DNA of 24,785 nucleotides, taken from NCBI GenBank assembly GCA_034696485.1, contig JAQIWT010000288.1:1-24785 (forward strand). The letters run 5' to 3'. Below are positions 10,601-19,392 of the stretch, in pieces. The DNA comes from Isohypsibius dastychi (Eukaryota > Tardigrada > Eutardigrada > Parachela > Isohypsibiidae). The translations under genes were made by a program, and so were the position numbers. Under the pieces are notes generated by a model. The model was not told the DNA's origin. It saw only the letters and a list, made by a program, of their open reading frames with translations, and did no database searches. Numbering within the stretch: the first letter of the stretch is position 1; the number at the start of each line of letters is the position of its first letter.

Positions 10601-10757
10601 AAAATGCCACAGGTCGCGACTGATTCGAAAGGACAGAAGCGGATCGTGGTGGGAAATTCACGGGGAACTTACCTACCAGACTCTGAAGGGGAACTCTATT
10701 GTCCTACTTGGACGGCGCCGGGGCAGTCATTTTCATTCTCATGATCTACTGTTGTAA
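7604..10757 (+). CDS. Natriuretic peptide receptor C-like single-pass receptor (no cyclase domain)
   Basis: Thirteen exons: 7604-7907, 8469-8510, 8779-8803, 8863-9179, 9237-9280, 9337-9375, 9429-9506, 9564-9701, 9762-9812, 9887-10045, 10287-10425, 10484-10562, 10613-10757. Phases close exactly to 519 residues. After a signal peptide (MQIFFMLYLLPAFSC) comes an ANF-receptor ligand-binding fold at about 20-425. Landmarks are ISPGCSLEMAVLGDFA, SSIGSD, YSWRRIVLVCD, VILVLTRPSILRDF, FIGPQ, a YEAMTAMIQ helix and GMRVNDVEF...TSGKLEVV. Then come the membrane-proximal WRGGTVPRDVPLCGF and C439, a transmembrane helix (447-473) and a tail of about 45 residues ending at TAA. The family's receptor guanylate cyclases continue with kinase-homology and cyclase domains, which are absent. 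The architecture therefore matches the clearance receptor NPR-C (about 540 residues), which signals through Gi or clears ligand. Intron 1 is 561 bp and uses GC-AG. An AATAAA lies 10 bases after the stop, supporting the true end. The ligand is unknown. Confidence 0.85.
7908..8468 (+). other. Receptor intron 1, 561 bp, GC-AG type
   Basis: The donor reads CCAG|GCAAGT and the acceptor TGTTTCAG. Using GC at 7908 joins the exons as ISP-G-CSLEMAV, the family's conserved G-C start of the central helix. The alternative GT at 7912 would put exon 2 out of frame. GC donors normally need this near-perfect consensus context, which is present. The interior holds an open frame at 7863-8174, but it continues exon 1 into the intron and has no domain of its own. 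Confidence 0.7.
10072..10214. mobile_element. 143 bp MITE with long terminal inverted repeats in receptor intron 10
   Basis: The left end 10072-10100 and the right end 10186-10214 are 29 bp inverted repeats differing at only two positions (shared core CCCGATAAATTGGAGGTA). The complementarity continues inward more loosely (tttgattcagtgaatca against the complement of tgattgactaaatcaaa), so most of the element is palindromic. Both ends begin or end with TA, consistent with a TA target duplication as in Tc1/mariner-type MITEs. There is no coding capacity. The corresponding intron in the duplicated copy (681-743) lacks it. Confidence 0.8.
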
Positions 10758-10766
10758 ATCATTCAA

Positions 10767-10772
10767 AATAAA
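10767..10772 (+). terminator. Poly(A) signal AATAAA of the receptor gene
   Basis: A canonical hexamer begins 10 bases after the TAA at 10755-10757. It supports the short-tailed reading of the receptor and argues against missing downstream kinase and cyclase exons. In the pseudogene copy the same place reads atcataaag. Confidence 0.6.
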
Positions 10773-11120
10773 CTAAGCGCACCTTTGATGTTTCTGTTGG
10801 TGCTTGTAACACAACCTCTTCGTATTTGTTCACCTATCACTCAGCCGTGCTTCAGTGATCCCAACAGCGCTCTTCACCGCTATTTGAAACCTGTTCAACT
10901 GACCTGTTTCTACTAACTGACTCTGCACAGCGGGTAAAATTCGAAGTCTAGCTATATTGAAAACTTCGAATGATTGGCTGTTGTTTTTTGCAGTAGTTTT
11001 ATCCCCGTTGGTAATGATATTCTTGTAGCAGCATTCTACCCGCCTTTATTGGATTCTCAATAACGGTGGTGACTTGAAATCTAAGATTCACCCTGCAGAA
11101 TAATCATCAGAAAGAGCTCT
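10773..11120. other. Convergent intergenic between the receptor and the PMCA gene
   Basis: The left part to about 10970 is shared with the duplicated copy. It contains a branch-point-like TACTAAC and an acceptor-like CTGCACAG at 10911-10930, but no exon could be fitted after it. The right part holds TTTATT at 11045-11050, which is AATAAA on the minus strand about 70 bases past the PMCA frame's end. Confidence 0.45.
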
Positions 11121-11253
11121 TTAGGAACTGGGAATATTAGTTGTGGCCTCTTGGTTTTTACGATTAAATGCGAAGCAACTCGTAGTTGGAACAAAAGCGA
11201 CTATCTGGTACCAAATAAGCGTACCAAGTCCTAATGCAATGCAGAAGAGCCAC
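11121..11253 (-). other. Out-of-frame continuation of the PMCA last exon (M10 and short tail)
   Basis: One base out of phase with the upstream part of the exon, this stretch encodes [19 protein letters not shown] and VAFVPTTS, matching PMCA M10 (family form QWxxC...GLGxLxWGQ...IP). About 14 more residues lead to TAA at 11123-11121. Dropping one base near 11255-11265 restores the family's spacing of 13 residues between FGG and the M10 Trp. The match is too good for chance, so the reading frame was continuous in the recent past, or still is if the shift is a sequencing error. Confidence 0.75.
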
Positions 11254-14200
11254 TCACGCCAGTGTAAGCCAGCGGGTCCAGAAAGCCAGACCGCCAAATT
11301 CAACGACAATAACCTAAAACGAACTTTAAAGGCAAGGGCTCGATTCGCAAAGCAAATCATATACCTGCAGTCCCAAAATCACAAAGAATACCGCGATGTA
11401 AACCCAGTTTCGTCGTAACCCATAGAATACGTTTCTTTCATTGTGAAGACATCGAGAGTTGAAGATGTTGAAGACAGTCATCATGACAAATGAATGGAAG
11501 ACAAGCGTATCCAGCTCAATTCCAAGCTCCAGATCACAATCGAGAAAACGGAATATCTTGGAACGTCCTGGAAATGTCAAATCAGCTTGGCTCTTGTTCT
11601 CCAAGCACTGAAAATGATAATTGCGTAGCTTTTTCATTTACTTACCAAATACCAGCATGAGCAAGATTGTAAGCTGGTATGAAGCTTGACCAAGAATATT
11701 TCTGGCCATAATCCTGGACAATAAACTGGCCTTTCGTCCATATGGTGCGCGTGTCAATAGCCGTTCTGTTGGTGGTTCTGCAAATGGTCATAACATTTGT
11801 TACGTTCGTGCCATATTGGTTGTAGTGGCAATCATTCGCCAACTGATGTTTCGTGAAAGCGATGTTTTTTGAAACGATAGTTAAATGGCGATATTTAATT
11901 GTCTTAATTATATTTTTGATCGTGAGTGTATGTCACCTTACTACCAGCAAGGAACGGAAATGCACCCGAACGAAAATCAATCTGATTCGCGGAACGTTTT
12001 CGGCAACAATTCTCGATTTCTGATTATTAGCAAACTCAAATTTTTTGGAAACGGGTTCTCTAGTTACTCAGTTGTGCGTCCAGTTTGCGAAAGCAAAATC
12101 ATGAATATATTTCGTTATCAGTTTGTGTATTCTTTTGGAAATTCTTTGACAACGAAACTCACTGTAACACAGAGTGTCACCACTACGAACTTCGCCAACA
12201 ACCACTTTTGCACCTACGAATCGCTGCCACTATGAAAATTCCACTACGAGATTCCGCGCGGCGTTATGGTAATCAAAGTCAAATACCTATTGCAAAAGCA
12301 AGTGAAGCCAACGTGCTGAGAAGAGTGTTGATCCAAAGCATCGGCACCGCTCTAATCGGAGTCACCTAAAAGGTCATGAACAGAAGGAATCGGAATATAT
12401 CCTCGGTTTTGGCCAACTTACCCCGACTGCGCAAGCAGAAATGATAGATATCAGTAGCGCTACGAGACTGACTGTCAACTGGAACTGGAGGAATTTGCAG
12501 ATGTTGTCGTAGATATTTCTTCCCCACATACAGGCCTTTACAATGCTCGTAAAATTATCATCCGTCAAAATGATGTCTGATGCTTCTTTTGCGACATCGG
12601 TGCCGGCGATTCCCTACAGAGAAAAAATGTGACTAAATTATTCAAACTTGCACTTGAGGTGTACCATGGCAAAGCCGACATCAGCTTTTTTGAGTGCAGG
12701 GGCATCATTCGTTCCGTCACCAGTCACAGCAACAACTTCCCGATTCTTGGAAATTCTACTGCACTTGATGCCTCTCACAAGAGCATGCTTGTCCTAAGAA
12801 TATCCAACAAGTCAAAAATTTGTGTAACCCGAAGTCATCCAAATGTTTAACATTTGAACACGAAAACCACATCTTAGAAACTGCCAATCTAATCAATGAA
12901 CCATTTTCAATACGGTACCTGTGGAGTGGATCTTGCCAGTACACGAAGTTGAGGCCAGACTTTGTCAAACAAATCCTGATCAATCTGTGAAATATAGTTC
13001 ACCGGCTCATTTTGATGTTAATGTACTTGAACTAAAGCAGCAACATCTCATTCGTACCTGCCCTTTCTCATTTCTGATTCTTCTGTTGAAATCTCCACTA
13101 TCCAGAACAATCCCGGCATCGCTGAGAACGTCCTCGTCTTTGATAATTCCACATTTAATTGCTACTGATGAAGCGGTATCCAGATTGTCACCTGTTGAAT
13201 TGGACGTTGTTTTGAAAATGTATGGTAAAATAGAGAGGAAATGTTCTCACCAGTGACCATCCGTACAGTGATACCAGCACTTCGGCATTGCTGGATTGCT
13301 ACCGGCACTTCCAGTCGTACCGGGTCTTCGATACCAAATATCGCCAGCAGACTAAGCTGGCAGACCACCTCATCTTCGTTTTCGAAATCTGGTACGGTAT
13401 CGCTGCTTGGGATATCTCTGTAAGCGAGGCAGATTGTCCGAAGACCATTCAGTGCCATCTCCTTGATGATCTCGTCTTTGACAATTTCTTGTGCGTTTCC
13501 CGTGAATTCTTCAATATTACCAGATGCATCCAACTTTGAAACACATCTAGAGAAAAGACCTACCGTAAAGTCAATCCACAGTGATTTGGTGTAAACACGA
13601 TGCCAACAAGTCTATCGTCATCTGTGAGCTGGTATGATTAATGCGAAACAATAACTTACTTGTTCAACACGATTTCCGCGGCCCCTTTACAGAATACCCT
13701 CCAGCCCCCCGGAGTACTAATCACAGTTGACATGTATTTCCGTGAAGAGTTGAAAGTGTAAACTTTTGCAAAGTGCTCTTCTGGATTCTCTTCTCTAATT
13801 TTAGCGCAATCGCGACCGCAACTAGTGACGAATCCAAGAAGGGCGCACTCGGTTTTGTTTCCAATTTGAATCGGGAATCCGCCGTCTGGCGAAGATATGG
13901 TGTTGGACGAGTAGCTGCTGTTAACGCTGATACCGAGCGTGAGAAGATCCATGACTTTTCCATCAACTTCCTGGGTGTTCACAGTTTCAAAAAGTTTATC
14001 TGGAAAACTCGACATTCTATTTCAAAGAAAGAAACCGGGGTGAGGTTTCGTTACCGCCGATGAATGCTTGAGAAACTGTCATCCGGTTTGTTGTGAGGGT
14101 TCCAGTTTTATCAGAACAAACAGTTGTCGCACACCCCATTGTCTCACATGCAAACAAATGGCGCACCAAATTGTGGTCACTCATCATTTTCTGCAAGTAC

Positions 14201-15871
14201 AAAAATGAATTTCCTTATTTACGTGCAGTATGCCACATGTCACCAACCTTCGCTGATACTGCCAAGGTCACGGTCACGGCAAAAGGAAGTCCTTCGGGGA
14301 TTGCAACTACCCTGAAAAGTTGGAATACACAGATGTCCTAAATTGAAATCTGGATCAGATGGCGAATGCATGGAAGCCTACAGAATGGTGACTCCCATCA
14401 TGATGCCGTTGAAAATTTCGAGGATATCTTTGTTGTCCCATGGAAGCTTCGAAACGGCATATTGTTGGACGGTAAACCGAATAATCATCACAGCTGCGGT
14501 TGAGATTGCAGCTAACGAGCCTACAAAGATTCTGCTCTAAGATGTTTGAAATCACTTTTCTCCAACCACGCTTTACCGTAGACGGCGATCCATTTTGATA
14601 GTTTAGCTAGCTTCCTTTGGAGAATCGATTGCTGTTCATCCATGTCGGCATTTTTGTCGTACGATTCGCTTTCATCCACACTGACCTCGCTAGTGGTGGA
14701 CTTTTTCCTATTAGCGGTTGATCCAGCATCCTTCTTTTTATTGTCTTTTTTCCCAGTACTTGTGGTCAGCATCGCAAAAATCTTTCCGCTTTGTGATGAA
14801 AGGCCGACGGCAACAATAAGGGCTTTACCGCTTCCAGTCATGACATTAGTACCTTGAAAGGTTTCAGTTACGGCGAAGAATGTTGAGCGTGATTTTGAGG
14901 AATGAACTTGCTCACCAGATAAAAGTCGGATATCCGAGTCGGGATGCTTCTTAACTTGGTCCGATTCTCCTGTCAATGAACTCTCATCTACTCGCAGCTC
15001 ATGACCGCTGACTAATAAACCATCAGCTGGCATGACATCTCCTGAAAACCCGACCGTTAGAGCTACAAATTCTTTCCAGTTTTGTTGTAGACTAACCGTA
15101 TTTTATCATGCAGATATCCCCAACCAAGAGTTCGTGCGATGGGATCTGCTTTTGTATTCCGTCTCGGATTACCGTTGTCAAATGCTCCTTCCGAACTTTT
15201 TCTTGTAGAGAGCGAAATTGTTTCTCATTTCGATAGTTATTCACAGCAGACACCAGGGCTATCGCAAAGACGTCCACAAGAATAGCAACAGGTGTTATCC
15301 ATTTATAGCGGCTGTCGTCAGTAGCTATGAATAATGCACTGTGTTAACCTCCCAAAAAACAATATCGACATCATTCCACGACCGGGAACTACTTCGTACG
15401 ATTTGGGCCGAACAAACCCCACAGGGAAACTGCTAGGGATATAGCTGCCGCCAGTTCCAGTACAATCAGGCTAGGATCCTTGAGGGCAATCCATAAAAGA
15501 AAGAGGAACGTCTTTGGTTTCTTTTCCGGCAGAATGTTTGATCCAAAAGCCTTCTCTCTTTCTTTTATGTCAGTTCCGCTTTCAGATATTCCTAGTGACG
15601 CACATCTTTTTCACAACTGACCGAACTTCTCAGAAAATGAGCAACCGTACCGTTTGACGGGTCACTCATAAGCATTGAGCACAATTCGGTAAGGCCCCCG
15701 AATTTCTTTTCGACCGCATCTTTTACCTGTGAATCGCTTTAAACAACTACTAGTGCTTTGACCATTGCTATGGAATACCTCTGTGCCACGAAGCTCCACA
15801 ATCTTTGTAAGATCATTTTTGCCAGCGCGAAATTTTTGTGGCATTTGTATCGATACTCTTTCGGCTGCCAT
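11254..15871 (-). CDS. Plasma-membrane Ca2+-ATPase-type (P2B) P-type ATPase, divergent, frameshifted near the C-terminus
   Basis: Eighteen exons on the minus strand: 15871-15779, 15726-15651, 15591-15400, 15324-15097, 15041-14577, 14520-14382, 14311-14248, 14190-14055, 13999-13660, 13546-13251, 13191-13058, 12984-12919, 12793-12665, 12613-12422, 12365-12287, 11777-11646, 11585-11365, 11313 onward. In frame it stops at 11254 (1013 aa). Landmarks are [15 protein letters not shown] (220-223), VVAIPEGLP (M4, E404), the phosphorylation site CSDKTGT (D446), FCKGAAE, MVTGDN, TGDGTND (769-773) and M10 sequence. This is the PMCA order and spacing. Two features are odd. In M6 the family's WVNLIMDT reads WINTLLST, so N863 is kept but the calcium-site Asp is S867. 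In the last exon WTRWLT is followed by a stop, while the next frame reads [11 protein letters not shown], the expected M10, to a stop at 11121. No calmodulin-binding tail is visible. The start is the first Met after an in-frame stop. Confidence 0.9.
11778..12286 (-). other. Large PMCA intron 15 (509 bp)
   Basis: The donor is GTATTT at 12286 and the acceptor CCATTTGCAG at 11778, joining AFAI to EPPTERLL in phase 1. Open frames inside it on both strands (for example plus 11885-12235 and 12085-12369) show no domain. It is four to ten times longer than the other introns of this gene. Confidence 0.7.
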
Positions 15872-17487
15872 CGTAAAATGCCTTCTGCGTTTCTCCGTTA
15901 TTTTCTGATAAAGTGATGATCATCCGTATTTCATCCGTGTTACATCCAAGAAACATGTATAATTCCTGCCAATGATTCCCGTATTCGACTGGAAAACAAC
16001 GTGCGATATATACCAAAGCAATCCACGAAGAGAAATCGATGGGAAAAGGGAAGATTCGTCGAAGTGACGCAGAATGTGCACATGACATTCGAGAAAACAA
16101 GTCAAGCATTGTCTGCCAGTGAAACCGAAGACTGGCAAGACTCCCTGAGGGCATGACACATACCAAGAGAAAGATAAGAGTTGAACATTTTTATGTGCTT
16201 GGTCGCTTGTAAACCACCGCACAAAAAATGGAAACAAAACTTATCAAGCGCCAGCCAGATGGATCTTTTATTCAAAGAGCAGGATGTCCATATCCGAAGT
16301 GAGTAGTAGAGAGGGAATGAAAAGATAGTCGTTTCAGTGATCGTCTTGGGAAAGAATAAGCCGTGTCTGACAAAGGCCCAGAGATAATTTACTGTACAAG
16401 AAATCCTGCTAAGTGTGGTGCTTTTTACAGCCCAAACAAAATCATAAAGAGAATTTACGAGTCTTCGTCGTTCATCAAAAAGTGATTTTCATGTTTTTTC
16501 AGCCGTTTTATATTCCTTGTTTGTATCCAGCTACAAAGCTTTCATTGGATGGTATCTGACTCATTCAATTTAAAAAACATGAAAAAGACTTGCTCAAAGA
16601 TACATGATTCTGATCATCATCTTCTTTGGCAACGGGCGAAATACTTGGGGTTTCACCTTTTAGAGCTTTACAATTCATATGAAATTTACAGGACGAGGAA
16701 AACAGTCTAACTTGTAGACCCAAGTTTGGGATATTTCTGTTGAATCAATTGGCTTGTCGGACAATGGTTACAAGTGTGTACCGCGTAGCGCTACGCCTTT
16801 ACTGGTACAGGGCTCGTATGCTGCGTTTATGCTGCGTTTAAGCTTCGTAAATCTACGGCAGACTACAACATCCTGGCGCAATAACGGTCAAAAAATTGTT
16901 TTTTGACATGTTTCTGAGGTTTATGGGTCGCAACTGATTACCATTGCAACTGGAAACGGAAGTAACTTGACTTCCGGTGTCTGGAAGAAACACTATGTTA
17001 GATTGTTGTCTGAGGTCTGATTCGATTTCCTGTAGGTAGGCCGGAAAGTCGATCACATCCGGTTGTTTTCCTGTGACGTGACAGCACCCGGTGCTCGAAA
17101 AAGGCGTAGGAATATGGATAATTAAATCTATGTGTATGGAAGGCTCTTCAATCCATACGCGAAGGACCAACAGTCATAGGAATACCGTATGCGTGAATGA
17201 CAATGAGGCCGTATTGAATCCGTATCGGTTGATAGCTTAGCAGACGCTCCCATATTCATACCATAGCGAAAAAAGCCAAACGGAGTGTCCAGTACCAAAT
17301 TTATTCCATATTGTTCTCACACGGTCACTTCCGGTTTGCAGAAACCAAACAATAAAACTGCTTCAGATCCAAAAGCTTCAGATCCAAAACATCTGAACAT
17401 CAGGAAAAATCGTGATTACTTTTTTGCTCTTTAAATCAAAAAAATTAGACGCGCGAATCTCTGTACTTAATCTAAACAATGTTCCAA
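15872..17487. other. Intergenic, upstream of PMCA and downstream of the BEN gene
   Basis: No gene is firmly supported. A minus-strand open frame, 16166-15813, contains a segment after an acceptor-like TTTTCCAG (about 16000-15830) with a faint death-domain-like pattern; see findings. Open frames at 16853-17170 show nothing recognisable. A TTTATT at 17300-17305 is a minus-strand AATAAA about 185 bases past the BEN gene stop. Confidence 0.4.
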
Positions 17488-18916
17488 CTAATCATCATCG
17501 TTTTCGCTGTCTGATTCCTCTCCGTCCCGACTGCAGTTCTGATCCGTGCCCGACACACTTGCTGAAGCCGATGAAGAGTCGAGCTGTACAGACGTTTCTT
17601 TCGACTTCCAATCACGCTCGTACGATTTTCGACAGGTTTGCAGGAACGATCGCAATTTAGTGTGGATTTCGCTTTGTTTGGGGACATCCGTTTTCAGTCC
17701 CAAACAAAATTGTTTGACGAAGCCTGCAATTAAACAATATTGGTTTCAGATATACAATGAACACCAAAAACCAAAATTAAGAAAACCAATCCAACGAAAT
17801 TCCAAATTTATACGTCGTTTTTTTAAATATCAATATCTTGTCTCCAAATTGAAAAATACCGTAAACGATTTCCATTTTTGCTGGATCCAATGGCGATCTT
17901 TCAGCTGGGGAGACTTGAGCTCCTTTTGTAGTTGGGCAGGATGAAATCAGCTCCTTTACGGAAAACATCTTATTCATGACACGTGCCAATGCCATCTTCC
18001 AAAACTTTTCTCCTGCACATTCATCCTGAAATTGTATACATAAACAATCGTACTGTTTACTTCGAAATGAGCTTTATTCACCATCAGCTTCTCGACGGTC
18101 CAGTTTGCACAAACGGTAGAACTCTTGGTTTGAAACTGCTTGATCATTTCCGCTTTCGCCTCGTCGAACTGATCTCGACGAATGAAAATTCCGTCAAATC
18201 CGGTCAGCTTGCCTTTCAGCGCGAACAGCATTTCTTTCAGCTCCTTGAAATGAACAAAATCATGAAAAATCACGAACTGGCTTAAAATCAGGCTCACCAT
18301 GTTTTGTTGCTCCAGTTTGATGACTTTCGGTTCGATCTCTTGCAACTCCTCGAGCTTTCGTTTCATGCTCGCACATTCAATGATCAATACCTAGAAAATC
18401 ACATATACCAAACGGAACAGAACGTGTTTTCGAAGTACATTCACCTCCGTTTGCTTCGCAGCGGCGCTTGAATCATCTTCTGGTTCTTTTTCAGCGGGAG
18501 AATCAATCGGAGCACCATTCTCCACCACGATGCTCTGGAACACATGATTCTGGCAATAGTTTTTCAAAGTAAACGACACTTTGCACTTACTTCTTTCAGA
18601 ATCAGGTTGTGCTTCAAAGCGAACGTTCGTCCCGATAAGACCAAATCATTTTCCACGTTGGTAGAAGCAGCCTTGGCACTTTTGCTGTGGTTAACGTCTG
18701 CAATAAATATTGCTACTGAGGATTTTAATGATAATCTTTAGATTCACCTAGGCTGAGATGAACAACAACTGCAGTATATTCTTCCGTCGAATTTCTCCAT
18801 TTAATGCGTCCCAAATCACCAACTTTCGGATACACCGTCATGTCTGGTCGTAAAAACTTCCCAACTGGCCTGACAACCAGCGTGTCATCTTTGTTACAGT
18901 ACACGACGAGACTCAT
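17488..18916 (-). CDS. BEN-domain protein, putative nuclear DNA-binding or chromatin factor
   Basis: Seven exons (18916-18748, 18697-18591, 18534-18445, 18390-18298, 18243-18061, 18025-17860, 17723-17488) give 347 residues with all phases closing. Residues 1-60 are an N-terminal module (VVYCNKDDTLVV, VGDLGRIKWR) seen as a compact beta-rich segment. An acidic, Ala/Ser-rich linker follows, then a probable coiled coil at about 123-150 (MKRKLEELQEIEPKVIKLEQ). A BEN-like domain lies at about 215-300: FWKMALARVMNKMFSVKELISS, SPLDPAKMEIVYGFVKQF, and then a basic CRKSYERDW stretch. Helical ends and the LDP turn fit the BEN consensus. The extreme C-terminus is Ser-rich and acidic (EESDSENDDD). BEN proteins bind DNA and recruit repressors, so a nuclear regulatory role is the inference. 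The N-terminal segment has no named match that I recognise. Confidence 0.8.
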
Positions 18917-19392
18917 CTTTAGGAATCAGGAGAGAAGGCTGATGAAATTCTTTCCTCAAAAAGAGAAAGATGAAGCTGAAGTTGAGCGGCAAAACAAGTT
19001 TGATCGACTTGATTGACTGGTGGGTGGGTGGAATGAGGCGAGGGGGGGGGGGGGTCCGGATCAACGTTATGTCTGCCAGTACCCGCTTCGAGAATGATTT
19101 CGATCGTGAAAACTTTTCCGACTGCTCACAGAAATTCTGTTTTACCTCGAATCCGTCCACAAAAATTAATAATTAAGTACAACATGTCGTTCTACGATAT
19201 TTTGAACCGGTTTCATGAATCAATGAAGGGAGTTAGCACCAATCTTCCAGAACGGCCCCCTATTTTGAGTCTATGATGGCAAACTTACAGGAGTTCACTT
19301 GCACATATTTATCAACTATGCAAAAATTTAACTATTCCTAAAAAAGTAACTAATTCATTCAAGAAAAATGCAGATATGTCACTGGTTGCTGT
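18917..19392. other. Intergenic between the BEN gene start and the transposase gene end, with a 13-base G run
   Basis: There is no coding exon. It contains GGGTGGGTGG followed by an uninterrupted run of 13 G at 19042-19054, about 130 bases upstream of the BEN ATG (a C run on the coding strand). This could form G-quadruplex structure and could lie in the BEN promoter or leader. The exact run length is uncertain in any assembly. Confidence 0.5.

Larger units (their letters stand above)
9713..10970 (+). repeat. Segmental duplication, copy 2 (intact parent of 350-1405)
   Basis: This region spans receptor intron 8 through about 200 bp of 3' flank and matches 350-1405 in direct orientation. Exons here are open and all splice signals are present, so this is the functional source or the better-preserved sister. 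The extra length here is mostly the 143 bp MITE at 10072-10214. Confidence 0.85.

Noticed and set aside
11885-12369. Plus-strand open frames in the largest PMCA intron
   Set aside because: They are antisense to the PMCA gene, have no recognisable domain, and the intron boundaries are fixed by the conserved [12 protein letters not shown] junction.
14000-14054. A 38 bp intron ending at an earlier AG in PMCA intron 8
   Set aside because: It gives the wrong frame; the AG at 14000 gives a 55 bp intron, matches phase 1 and restores the family spacing.
16853-17170. 105-codon minus-strand open frame
   Set aside because: No domain and no splice or promoter support; sequence composition is unremarkable.
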